Source: Coriolopsis trogii
Taxonomy: Eukaryota > Basidiomycota > Agaricomycetes > Polyporales > Polyporaceae
Assembly (NCBI GenBank): GCA_020543525.1
Contig: JAHYIO010000003.1
Span: 2,852,001 to 2,916,000, forward strand
Direction of reading: 5' to 3'
DNA: 64,000 nucleotides
This document shows positions 33,201 through 43,449 of the stretch, piece by piece. The position numbers and the translations under genes are program-made. The notes under the pieces are model-generated. The model was given only the letters and a program-made list of their open reading frames with translations. It made no database searches and was not told the DNA's origin. Positions within the stretch are counted from its first letter, which is position 1, and every line of letters begins with the position of its first letter.

Positions 33201-34712
33201 CTAAAACACCTCCTCACGCGGTCCATCCGAACGGCCCATCCCCTCTGAGAAGTGGGAGCTGAACCCGAAGCGCACATCGCTGGTGGAGGCGGACGGAGGA
33301 CGACTCGACAGTTCGTACCAATCCGAGCTCGCAGATTCGCTGTCGGATCCCTCCTCCAACCAAGAACTGCCTGAAGAGCTAGTGCGGGACATGCCGCTAC
33401 GCTGAGACCAGACATTGTGAGACTCGAGGTCGGATATCGGCGGCCGCACCTCGCGAGGCCCAATCGACGCTGGAGGAGACCACGCCGATCCCTGGAAAGA
33501 CGCGGAGAAGTCGAGCGAAGGAAGGACGAACGACGCTGAGGGATCAATGTCTCCGAAGCTTGCACCCCAACCCGGGCTCACGTCTGACATGTCGGCCAGA
33601 GACATGCTGCGGGTGCTGAGAGACTCGAGCGCGCTCATATTCTCGAGAGCGGCGTCCATGGCTTCCGCCTCCGCCTCATCCTGCTCCCGCCATACTTCCT
33701 CCATGACGCACCATCCCGTGCCAGCTTCTCCAATGACACCTCGTACCCTATTGAGCGTCCAGCCTTCGAAGCGTACTTCAAGGAGTGTGCACAGACCGCT
33801 CGGATCGCCGCGAGCTTCGCAGTACACGCCTGGCTCGTCGAAGACTCGAGCCGTATCAAGGCGCGCGAAAAGGCTTGATACTCGCAATGCATGCGTGCCA
33901 TGCGATTGATGCAAAGACCCGATGACGCTGAGCGGTAGGAGCGGGTGCGCCGATGATGTTGTAGGTGGGTTCAACGGAAGCGGCAGGCGAGACGTCGAAG
34001 TGGGTTCGAGAGGGATGAGGAGGTGAGTGGTGACCTCTGGCGCAACGGGGGCGGGGAAGTAGTGGTCATATTCCTCCTTGATCGATGCCGAGGATGCGGG
34101 GGTCGGGATAATGTTCTGCGCAAGGGGACGGAGAGGGGCCTTGGCCTTCTTCGCCTGCTTTGCGGCGCGCTTCTCCTTCTGCTTCTCCATCCGCAGACGC
34201 TCCCTCTCCTCATGAATACGCAGCTCCCAGTCTGCCTCGTTGAATGCACGCGCATACACCGGCACGTTCTCAATGAGGTGCTGGAACAGGGGACGCCCCG
34301 ACGAGAAATTGCGCGCCGTGCCTAAGCCGACTTGAGAGATATGACGAGGGATGGCTGGCGGATGGGGCAAGAAGGGCACTGCCAACGGCTTCGAGAGGAT
34401 ATGCCGAGCGGTGAACGACATTCGGTCCTGAATGGTGGGCATGCGAGCAGCCGAGCGATGAAAGGCGCGACTGGATCCTGCTGCGACATGGACGGGGGTG
34501 CGCAACGTACTTGGAGCAGTGAGATGTGCGACAAAACGCGAGATGAGGTTACGAGTGTGCCCGAACACCGCCTGGGCTGTCGTTGTCGTCGATTGTGCAG
34601 TACGAGGTGCGGATGCGGGGATGTGTATAGAGCGTGAAGGATGTCCTCCTCCAAGCGGAACATGGGCCTGCCCACCCTTGAGGGCACGCAAGCCGGATGA
34701 TGCTAGCTGCAT
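33201..34712 (-). CDS. Unrecognised single-exon protein, 503 aa
   Basis: One uninterrupted frame of 503 codons, unusual here because most neighbours have introns. I recognise no family. The N-terminal 90 residues are rich in Arg, Ser, His and Ala with very few acids (MQLASSGLRALKGGQ, SSRAFHRSAARMPTI), which is consistent with a mitochondrial presequence. Residues about 157-195 are a strongly charged helix or coiled coil (HEERERLRMEKQKEKRAAK). A middle part (LLEVRFEGWTLNRVRG, VMEEVWREQDEAEAEAMD) looks folded. The last 150 residues are Ser/Pro-rich and likely disordered. The middle block VRGVIGEAGTGWCVMEEVW reads like a conserved domain in related fungi. The start at 34712 is the first ATG of the frame; coding status rests on length and codon composition. 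Confidence 0.75.
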   Translation of the reverse strand: MQLASSGLRALKGGQAHVPLGGGHPSRSIHIPASAPRTAQSTTTTAQAVFGHTRNLISRFVAHLTAPSTLRTPVHVAAGSSRAFHRSAARMPTIQDRMSFTARHILSKPLAVPFLPHPPAIPRHISQVGLGTARNFSSGRPLFQHLIENVPVYARAFNEADWELRIHEERERLRMEKQKEKRAAKQAKKAKAPLRPLAQNIIPTPASSASIKEEYDHYFPAPVAPEVTTHLLIPLEPTSTSRLPLPLNPPTTSSAHPLLPLSVIGSLHQSHGTHALRVSSLFARLDTARVFDEPGVYCEARGDPSGLCTLLEVRFEGWTLNRVRGVIGEAGTGWCVMEEVWREQDEAEAEAMDAALENMSALESLSTRSMSLADMSDVSPGWGASFGDIDPSASFVLPSLDFSASFQGSAWSPPASIGPREVRPPISDLESHNVWSQRSGMSRTSSSGSSWLEEGSDSESASSDWYELSSRPPSASTSDVRFGFSSHFSEGMGRSDGPREEVF

Positions 34713-35360
34713 CGTCGAACGCTGTGGGTGACGTTCGCGACGCTGGTGAGATGGTGGTTGTGGTCAGGAAGCAGGAGTCGGTTGGCGGCACTTGTATAGG
34801 TCCTCTCCTGTGGGGGGATGAGTAAGCGCCAGAGGGGCCGAGAGCACGCGCACCACGGCCCCGCCCTCGGCTCCTTCGGCTGTCCCCATTGGGCAGTCCA
34901 GGCGCCCAAGGCTCTGCTCGTCCGCGCGCATTTCACGCCCGACGGTTGACTCTCGACACCGACGACGCAGCCCCCTCTCTATCTGAACATGCCGCTCCTG
35001 CGTCTGCAAGGTCTTGCAATACTCTGTTTTTGCCGCATGCAATACACCATCAACCCTGCCTCGTAGCGTGAGGATGAGTAACTCGTAAGCATGTCTTGTC
35101 TTTCACTTCATGCGAAGGGCATACGGGACACCGCGACGTACGGGTGTCTTTGCATGCACGTTCCTGAAGAAGAATTTCTGGATGCTGATGACTGCAAAGT
35201 CACTCGAGGTCGTGCCCGGTCCGACGGCGTTCTGCGTTATCCTCTCGCATCTGACTGCGTGGGGAAAGTGTGCCCTTCTATGTGAGAATTGACTTCATTC
35301 ACGGTGTTACTGGGAGATCTCCTCATCAATCGCTATCGCCTTTTGCCTCACTGCATCCAC
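34713..35360. other. Divergent spacer between the 503-aa gene and MYND gene A
   Basis: 648 nt between two divergent starts. A small plus-strand frame at 35091-35285 has no domain and is likely chance. No clear regulatory element was recognised. Confidence 0.4.
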
Positions 35361-36352
35361 ATGAACTCTATACCTGAGCCCTTCCGCGTCCCCAATGACT
35401 TGTCACGCTGCCATCATTGTGGAGGTGGTGACGGATCCAAACTAAAACGATGTGTCCGTTGCAATGCCGCGGTATACTGTGGTCGCGAGTGTCAGAAGGA
35501 GGCATGGCCCACACACAGGTGAGTTAGATTCCTTGTCAGCATCTGCAGACCTCCAAGTATGTATACTTATCGCAGTATACTAGAGTCGCCTGTCGCCGGG
35601 TAGACGAAGACGAAGATCTCGATGAGCGACAGCGCGCCCTAGTCTCACATTATGGGGATGCGCTTCAAGCCATCGGATATCCTACCACGGTCTCCTGCGC
35701 TCACGCCATGAGTGCCTGGGCTGATACCCATTTGTGGGCGTTCGATATCATCGTCAAAGCGGTGGCTCTACTCCACGGTGGCCCATCGTCCTTGGACGTG
35801 GGCTGTGAAACCTACCGGAGGATTGTTTACATCGTTATCCCAGGCGCGTTCAGCAACGGCAATCTGGCCAAGAAGTTCCGTATAGAGAAATGGGAGACCC
35901 CCTTGGTAGGGAAGACTCGCGCCCGGAATGGACGTCAGAGGATGCGTACACTGCAGAATGGCGTCGACTCAGGAGCACTCTTACCAGAGGACGAGGACGA
36001 CACGCCGGGTACAGTCTCGACGTTGTACGGTCTCAAGGGCACGAGCGTGACTTTGTGCTTGCAACGCAACCTGCCTCAGATGAACGCCCGAGATTTCCTC
36101 TTGGACATGGAGTCGGAGAGGGTGGTCCGCGACGTGATTGAAGCATGTATTGTCAGCATCAATATGGGTCTGCCTCTTCGCCCTGTCGTGACGGATGGGA
36201 AGATCATCGCATGCGCAGGTACCATGGTCCGCCACAAGAAGACCTGGACTTGGAAGCTGCTCGGCGACGTACTCACTTCGCTGCCTCCCCTAGCGTCGAA
36301 GCCCCCGGACCTTTTCGAACGGTTCGCTCAACTGGGGCTTAGAAATACGTGA
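35361..36352 (+). CDS. MYND zinc-finger protein A, 308 aa
   Basis: Two exons, 35361-35518 and 35584-36352. The N-terminal finger spans about residues 14-57 as C-x2-C, C-x2-C, YC-x3-C, H-x3-C: RCHHCGGGDGSKLKRC, VYCGRECQKEAWPTHR, then VAC after the intron. Acceptor choice at 35583 was fixed by the need to supply the final Cys; the nearest AG gives a stop. The remaining 250 residues are a helical body seen in the neighbouring paralogues (HAMSAWADTHLWAFD, GAFSNGNLAKKF, RDVIEACIVSINMGLPLR, KTWTWKLLGDVLT). MYND fingers bind proline-rich peptides and mediate protein contacts. The body has no catalytic motif that I recognise. Same length as MYND C and same intron position in all four. Confidence 0.88.
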
Positions 36353-36657
36353 GTAGTGCATGTGCTTGAGTCAGCAAAGCTTCACCTGCTGAACGTACCA
36401 ACCAGGCTACCGGCGGACTCCGTCGCTTCGGGTTCCACCATATAAATGGACTGTATCTTAACGCACCCTCTGAAACATGATACTCCATTGCACTACCATA
36501 GACACCCCTATGAAGCTCACAGCCGTACACATTCTCCATTCTGTTGTTGAACGGCGTACACTGTACAGATCTAGTGTACGCGCATTGATCGCGCGCGCGT
36601 CTCCCCTATTCGGCACAACCCGAGTTCGCGAAGGATGCTTCCTGCCGTCCATCCACC
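36353..36657. other. Spacer between MYND genes A and B
   Basis: 305 nt with no supported gene. A CG-alternating run (about 36590-36600) is the only visible structure. Confidence 0.4.
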
Positions 36658-37641
36658 ATGACCACGATATGCATGTACTCCGTCGGCCCCGACTGGCCAT
36701 TTCTTTCACCACTTGCACAATGTGATCATTGCATGCGACGCGACGTACCCAAATGCATTCTGAAACGCTGTGCCGGATGCCTCGCGGTCTTGTACTGCAA
36801 CAAAGATTGTCAGAAGAGCGCATGGTCCTACCACAGGTGAGTAGTTGAGCACCATCATCTCAGTTGATTTGGGCCTTTGTGAGATTTCAGACCACTAACC
36901 ACCTGCGACAGAGTGATATGTCGGACACAAACGACGCTCGATCTTCACGCTTTGGGCTATCGCGGTCCTTCTGTGCTGGTCAACTTCTTGGAGACGTGCA
37001 TGTCGGTCCACCAATGGTCCTTCACCATGATGACCAATGCAGAGGCCTACCTGGCCGGCGGGGCCGATCACGTCCTTGCATGCTCTCAAGCGATCCTCGT
37101 CACGCTCAAAGCCACGCACGTTGAGTCGAATCCCGCCAAGTCGATGAGGCTGGTCGACCTCAGACTAGTCAACAAGGACGATCACCCCCGTCTCATCGGA
37201 GGCTGGGACCATATCAAGACGGTGTGCGAAAACACAGCGACTACGCTCAAGCGGAGACCGAGTACTGATCCCGCCTTTGTCGGATTTGTCCCTGCCTTCT
37301 TCGCCATCCAAGGCACGAACATTCAAGTGAAGCACATGATTCCTCTCTTCCGCCTCCGCCTGAAGTATCTGCCGGACAACCTGCAGAACGAGCGCACGCG
37401 TCTCGCTTTCCTCGATCTGCTGGGGATATGTCACGGGATGATCTCGACTGGGTTCGTGCCCCGCGGCTCGGCGGATCGTACACAACAAAGGCCGGACATG
37501 GGCATCTTCAAACAGACGGACCCGGACACCTGGGAGTGGGTACGAGTACCGTGGGACTGGGAGAGGTTCAATCGTTCGAGCACGAAGACGAAGTGCGGCC
37601 TGCGACCAATGGAAGTCCTTTGTATGTTCAAGACAATATAG
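36658..37641 (+). CDS. MYND zinc-finger protein B, 302 aa
   Basis: Two exons, 36658-36836 and 36912-37641. The finger reads CDHC, then LKRCAGC, LYCNKDCQKSAWSYHR and, across the intron, VIC, completing the eight Cys/His ligands. The body has GYRGPSVLVNFLETCM, MMTNAEAYLAGGADHV, IGGWDHIKTVCENTA, FFAIQGTNIQV and LDLLGICHGMISTGFVPRG, and ends with RPMEVLCMFKTI. This matches the end of MYND C (LHPRQLFSMFRQV). It is tandem and in the same direction as MYND A, 305 nt apart, and converges on MYND C. Intron phase and position inside the zinc finger match the three relatives. The role is unknown; protein interaction via MYND is inferred. Confidence 0.88.
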
Positions 37642-38064
37642 ACTATAGTGCCACGCGTACAATCGCTGGTAACGCCAAGGTGTTTCTCTATACGGTATCT
37701 GCTGGGTATATTAGTAGCGTGACCATGCTCGAGTCAAGAAAACTGGCAGACCGCAACCAATCAATCGTCCCATACTTCGGATCACGAGAAGCTCGCAGGC
37801 TCTAGGGCACGGAGTAAGTAGATAGAAACAGGGAGCCACACTCACTACGCTCCCAATGAGCCGGATGGACAAAGGAGGACTTCTTTCGCACATCAAGATT
37901 TTGATTGTAGAAACAATGCACCTGGACCAAGCGGGAATGACACTACAAGTGCCTGGAGACACGAACGAGCTCGAGGCTAAAGTCCTGAGTCACCTCGAGC
38001 TCCTCCGCCGGGGAGCGTCCCAACCTATCTAGTCCTGCCATTCCATTCAGTCCTATCCTTCTCT
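37642..38064. other. Convergent 3' region between MYND B and MYND C
   Basis: 423 nt between two stops. No gene was recognised; presumably two 3' untranslated regions. Confidence 0.45.
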
Positions 38065-39046
38065 TCACGTAACTTGTCGGAACATCGAGAAGAGCTGTCG
38101 TGGATGTAGACCTGTCGTCTCTGGATTCCGGTAGATAGATGTGTCCCAACACCAGGCCAGCTTCTGCCATCTCCACGTCTTCTTCGAGCGCACAAGCACG
38201 CCAACCTCCGGCATGTACTCCTCGTTCGTCATCGGGGCCTTCATGACAAAGCCTCTGTTCATGTTACTCGTACAGAGAGTAACGAGGTCCCGTATGGCGG
38301 CCGCCGTTCGTTCGTCCGTGCGTGACTCTGGCACGTACCGTATGGACAGCCGATACAAGTCATACTTGTAGGTCGTCACGGCGATGGTGCCCTGCACAAG
38401 AAACGCGGCGGGTATGGCGCCCGCAAAGGAGGCAGGAGCTTCGCCCTGCTGGCGCAGAAGCCGCGCATACGCCTCACAGCCCGCCTTGAGCTCGTCCCAG
38501 TTGGATATGAGGTCGGAGTGCTCGGACTTGACGGCGAAGGCCACTTGAACACACCGAAAGGCGGCTGCGGGATTGTTGTCTTTGCATGACGGGGGTCCAG
38601 CGGCTGCCTGGAGCTTGAATATGAAGACGTGGCCTGCGCGAAGCACAGCGTCGGCACCGCCCGCGATGTAGACGTGCGCGTTCGCAATCGTCGCGAGAGT
38701 CCAGAGGTGTGCGTCCGCCCAGTTTTTGACTGCCTCGACTACGGCGAGGAGGTTCGGATAACCAATGTTAGTGATGCCATCAGTCTTGAACTTGCAAACG
38801 AGTCTGAGCAAGGCAACCTGAGTGTGATATCGGGGGACTGGACACGAGGCAGACTGACTTGTGTTTGGGCCATGCCGCCTTCTGGCACTCTATACTGCAG
38901 TACATCACTACAGCGCATCCCGTACATCGCTTCAGCTTCGTGCCTGGCCTTAGTTCAGATTCGATGCTGTTGCAGGTGTGACACCGATGGAAAGGAGATA
39001 GGTGGACTGTGACGTGGTTGTCCTCAGTCGACTCCGAGTTCGACAT
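38065..39046 (-). CDS. MYND zinc-finger protein C, 308 aa
   Basis: Two exons, 38859-39046 and 38065-38803. The 55-nt intron was set by the frame: only the acceptor at 38804 joins HK to LVC and continues CKFKTDGITNIGYPN. The finger is CHTC, LKRCTGC, MYCSIECQKAAWPKHK and LVC. The body shares with the others VKNWADAHLWTLATIANAH, YIAGGADAVLRAGH, NWDELKAGCEAYA, IPAAFLVQGTIAV and a C-terminal LHPRQLFSMFRQV. The variant linker before LKRC is longer than in A and B. It is the only member of the cluster on the minus strand. Length equals MYND A (308 aa). Confidence 0.87.
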
Positions 39047-40266
39047 GGAGAGGAATGCAGTTGATGTTCTGGTGAGGAAGGTGGAATCTTAGTATGTGAT
39101 ACGCAATGATAGCTGAGAAAGGCTCTCGGATTGCGATTCGGAATCTGCGATGCCATCGCGACCGAGAGAAGCACAGAGACTCGTGACGCGTACGTTGAAT
39201 AATGCAATCTTGACAAAAGAGAAGTCGCTCGACCGGCACATGTGCTCATTCTATAGGCTCCGCTCCGAAGCAAAGCTACAGGCAAGTTATCGTAGACCAT
39301 TGAAGTTGAAGCGCAAAGAATCGCTACAGCAACCTGTGACCTGGCCTGCCGGAATAAAGTGATTAACATGGATTGTGATCATCAAACTCATAGGTAGTTG
39401 TGTTAGAGTAGACTCGCCCATAGATTACCTACTTCGCCAGCCCTCGTTGGCGGTATCTTGTCGGCAATCCACAATTCACAAACATGTCTCCCGTATCAAT
39501 GTAGACCTGCGCGTTATTGAAGATTCGAGGCGCAGACGGACATCCCCGGATGGCGAGAAGGTTCAGGAGGACACACAGTCTGCATGTCTGCACCCATATA
39601 ATGCTGCGTTGCTTGTCAGAAAACAACACCATTGGATACCTTTCCTCTCCAAAGGTGCAGTCAGCGAGAGCTTGCACCTCTGAGTCGTCGAGTTTTCGGT
39701 CCTCGGTGTCGCGCGCCGCCGGTCATCCCTCCATCCCTTCCCCTTCCTTTATCCCTCGCACTCACCATCACGTACCTTCGTAGGTACAACTCGTACTTTT
39801 GAACTCCTTCAGTAGAGGTTCTGTATAGAATCGCCGGCCGAAGAGTAGAAGATGGTCAGGAGCAAGTCACGTCTCGACTACGCGCGCTTGGGCATCCTCC
39901 GGCCCGGTGGACATTTCCGAGTACTCTTCAAGTTCCTCTATGCGTGCGCATGCGAGGACAAGACAATGTTCGATTGTGTGTCCTCTTCATACCAGCATCC
40001 CAATAGGATAATGCAACCCGCTCCCTCCTTCGTTGATGTCGAGAGCACTCGACAGGTTTACTGTAAGTATAACGGTCGGTCGCATTCGGCGGCTCTTCTA
40101 ACTCGGAGTCTGACAGGCGGTGGCCGCGGGCCCGGGTGAGCCCAATCTTATGAGTATCTCCCTACCGCAGTAACCCCCACTGTCTCCAGGGTCTCATTAC
40201 CAGTGCTTCACCTCTCCCAAAACCCCGCGAACATCTAGGAATCCGTGGCGACCTATCGAAAATAAG
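39047..40266. other. Divergent spacer between MYND C and MYND D
   Basis: 1.2 kb. A minus-strand frame at 39429-39677 contains IFNNAQVYIDTGDMF, weakly recalling the NAHVYIAGGAD segment of the MYND bodies; this could be a relic but is too short to call. A plus-strand frame 39852-40139 has no recognisable domain. Confidence 0.35.
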
Positions 40267-41315
40267 ATGGAATCAGCATACGAGTCGCTTCCTTCAATTG
40301 ACCACGCGAGATGCGCGAGATGCAAACGGGGGCCTGCCACTGGTGAAAAGCTCAAAAGATGTACAGGCTGTGTGCCGGGCCCGGCGTACTGTAGCGTCGC
40401 CTGTCAGAAAGCGGACTGGGCGCATCACAAGTGGGTGTTCAGTATTGACTCGTTGTTCCGGCGATCCTATGCGATCGTTGACTCGTTGCTCTTCAATGCA
40501 GGGCTCAATGCGGCACAAAACTACGCCAGGCAGAGCGTATCACAGACCCCGCCTTGCAAGCGTTCGGTTACAAGTCGAGTTCAGCCTTACTGACTGGCCT
40601 TTCTGACTTCGTCGAGTCACATATATGGGCCGTCACCACAGCCGTGAAATGCCTCGCCTTACTCGAATACGGTACAGCATTCTTGGATGGCCCCTCCGGC
40701 CGGGGCATCTGGTAGGTTGTAGAGCCCGCTCAGAGGTCCCGACCCAGGCCTCGCCCGTCGCATAGGAATCCGGCGACTCTTTTCACATCCTCGTCCTTTC
40801 GCTTCTTCGATTTTAGTGAGACCGTCCCACCAGGGACGAGTAGTGCAGTAATTCTCGAGGCGTTCGAAAACCATCGCACCGCCACGCGCACCGCCATACT
40901 CTCGGATTCTCATCCCGCGAACCAGAACTATGCGGGTGTCATCCCTGTCCTCATCACACTGCCAGTCATGCCAGGCATGTTTCACTTGGAGTGCCTCCCG
41001 CAGTTTCACCCTGCGCCGTCTCACCCTCCAGTCGACGCAGACTATGTCCGAGCCGCCCTCGAGGACCTCCTCACTCTATGCCTCGACAGCATCTCGACTG
41101 ACGTTCCATTCCGTTGCACGGGAGGGCAGCAGCTGCATGCGCTCCCTGGTCGCTTTGTGCGTGCGGAGGGGAAATGGAACTGGGAGCCACTCTTCAGGGA
41201 CTGGGCGGATTACCGCCAGCATCGCATCGAGTGCCCTCCGCTAGCCGCCTTGGCTCGTCTGAAGACAGGGTGGACGCCTCCCGAGTTGATGAACGTCTTC
41301 TATAGGCTCGATTGA
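40267..41315 (+). CDS. MYND zinc-finger protein D, 290 aa
   Basis: Three exons: 40267-40430, 40502-40711 and 40817-41315. The finger is RCARCKRGPATGEKLKRC, TGCVPGPAYCSVACQKADW, AHHK and, after intron 1, AQC. The intron falls after the His-Lys codon pair, as in A, B and C. The second exon carries FVESHIWAVTTAVKCLALLE, which corresponds to the NWADAHLW segment of the others. An in-frame TAG directly after GRGIW is avoided if the second intron (gtaggt to ttttag) is used; this intron is absent in the other members. The last exon continues GVIPVLITLPVMPGM, LEDLLTLCLDSISTDVPFR and ELMNVFYRLD. If intron 2 is not spliced the protein would stop early, so intactness is likely but not certain. Confidence 0.78.
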
Positions 41316-41583
41316 AGGGTATGTCTATCCACTGAAATCTGTGAAACAGTATTATGCTCACCTAGAGGATTCGCTATCCCAGGTCCACGTCTAGCAGCGC
41401 ACCATGAACGAAACAGGCTCCCATGCGTTTATCATTACGCCATAGCAGTACAATCCTCGTATAACACCACTGTCTGTAGTCAGATCCCGAAAGCACATAG
41501 AAGACCCAGAGCAGAAACCCAAGGAGCTAGAAAGTCCAGAAACATCAAGAGCCCTTGCAGTAGACTAGAGCCCAGCCCTCGCC

Positions 41584-42382
41584 TCAGCCCATTGCGCCGC
41601 CCGTGCCGCTTTCGCATGCGCCCTCCGTGACGTCCTCGTCATGATTGTTCTGTTTCATGCCGTCGGCGGTGACGCGGTCCCGCCGCCGCTTCTCCATGAT
41701 GAGGAACGTAACGACGATCATGTCGATGTCGAGCGTCGTCGGCTGAATATGGAGGCACCACTTGCGTTCCCCGCGGAAGAAACCCTCCGATACCAGCTCT
41801 TGCGCGAACCGGGCCACTTCCTCGCCCGAGGTAAGACGGGTGAGCTGGGTGGCGGGCGACAGACGTGGCCAACGCGGAAGACTTCAGCATGAGAGCATAC
41901 ATTGGCACACAGAGGATGCAAAGGCGAGCAAGACGCACCACATGGCCACTGTTCTTCGTAGGCTTCCATCGGTACTCCTCGTCGTCGTTCCCTAAGAAAT
42001 GACGCGTCCTTCCAACGGAGAAGCGCATCACCGTCAGCCTCTCTATGTCGTAGGGCGCTCGCGCGCGACGACCACCGTGACCCTCTCCCCGTACTACTTA
42101 CGGCGTGAAGTGGTGCCCGAGCTTGTACAGAAACTCGCGCAGCTGGAGCTCCTCCACCGCGCCGTCGAACATGTTGCTCCTGATGACCGGGTGCGCGCCA
42201 AACCGCCGCCACTCGATCTCCGCCACGAAGCTGTCGCCCTCGCTCTCCGCCGGGCGGCGCACGCGCAGGACGGGCGCGCAGAGCCGGTGCGCCTTCGTCG
42301 TCGTCACCTGGTACTGCGCGATCCCGTTCGCGGACACGAGCGTCGTCCGTTCCGGGTTGTTCGGCACGAAGTAGAGGTGCAT
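41584..42382 (-). CDS. DUF6593 domain protein, 203 aa
   Basis: Three exons: 42102-42382, 41939-42008 and 41584-41844. The sequence shows the family's signature order: MHLYFVPNNPERTTLVS, FVAEIEWRRFGAHPVIRS, RHFLGNDDEEYRWKPTKN, LTSGEEVARFAQELVSEGFF and the hydrophobic QPTTLDIDMIVVTFLIMEKR near the C-terminus. DUF6593 proteins are frequent in Agaricomycetes and have no known biochemical function. The C-terminal 25 residues are acidic and not part of the domain. There is no signal peptide; the hydrophobic C-terminal stretch resembles a beta-strand core more than a membrane span. It lies 268 nt after MYND D with convergent stops. Assignment is from memory of the family pattern. Confidence 0.85.
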
Positions 42383-43449
42383 CGGGCGAGGCTTGGAATA
42401 TCGCGACGGAGACCGAGGATAGGATAGGGGATAAGCGAGTTGCAGGCGAGAGCGAGAGGCGTCCAGACGCGAGCGGGCGATAGATGCATACACACAGCAC
42501 AGGGCACGGGATACGAAGCGAAGAAGAGGGAGATGCAGGGCTGAGAAGTGCGGAGTGGTTCTGAAGACGTGTGCGGCGGCTCGCTAGCACTGGCTATCCT
42601 CCGGGCGCATTGAAGAGTCTAGACCTGGAGGGGCGCACGGCACATACTGCGGCATTGCGAAGCGGGCTGGGAGGACTTTGTGCGACCAAGGAAGAGTACT
42701 AAGACCTGAGGCACAGGAACGTCTGGATACGACAATATCAGGATGCATCAGGGTCGTCCAAGGCCTTCAGCGCTTCGAAGATGCATGCTAGGATAGTTGT
42801 GGAGAACGGTAGGAAGGACTTGTCGCTGGAGAGGACGTGCGTTGGAGGTTGACAGTCAGGGAGATGTCAAATAGCCTGAGACCAAACAATGCAGCCAGCC
42901 GCGTGCGCAAAACAACTTGTCTGAGAGCGTGTTTGTACAAAGTGAAGGGCGCGAGGGGAGTAAGGAGGAAGTAATGCTTCAGAGGATACTGGGGTCCGCG
43001 AGGCTGGCGGTAGAAGGTGGAGGTTGGGAAGAAACCTCCTTCAGCGTCTCTTTTTCTGTCACCGTGGCGCCGAAGGTTCGTAGTCCATGCGCGGACACCA
43101 TGTGCACGAAGCTATTGCCTACATAGCAGCTGCGATACAATATCCATATCGTGATCATGTCACAATCGTGCGAGCTACATCATAAGGATACTACTACTAC
43201 TGATAACAGCCGTGAGCGCAACAGAAAAACAACATACAGGAAAGCGCTCCGAGGAATCTTCCTAGGGGCGAAATGTAACGGCCTATCATCCTAACATCTG
43301 AAGACCAACGCTAGCTATATACATCGAGTGGAGCTCCAAATGTCGATTGTCCCGTCGTGTGCCGTCGTGACTCGTGTCAGGGTCGTTCAGGTGCTGTGAG
43401 AGATGCACCGTGGGGGCGATCCGCATCGAATAGTGGTCCAGAAGGTGAC
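42383..43449. other. Intergenic between DUF6593 gene and HAT1
   Basis: 1.07 kb, containing the DUF6593 promoter side and the HAT1 3' flank. Small frames on both strands have no recognisable product. Confidence 0.45.

Noticed and set aside
38818..38858. Shorter intron choices in MYND gene C
   Set aside because: They are 28-41 nt and lose the final zinc-ligand Cys or the reading frame; the 55-nt intron restores both.
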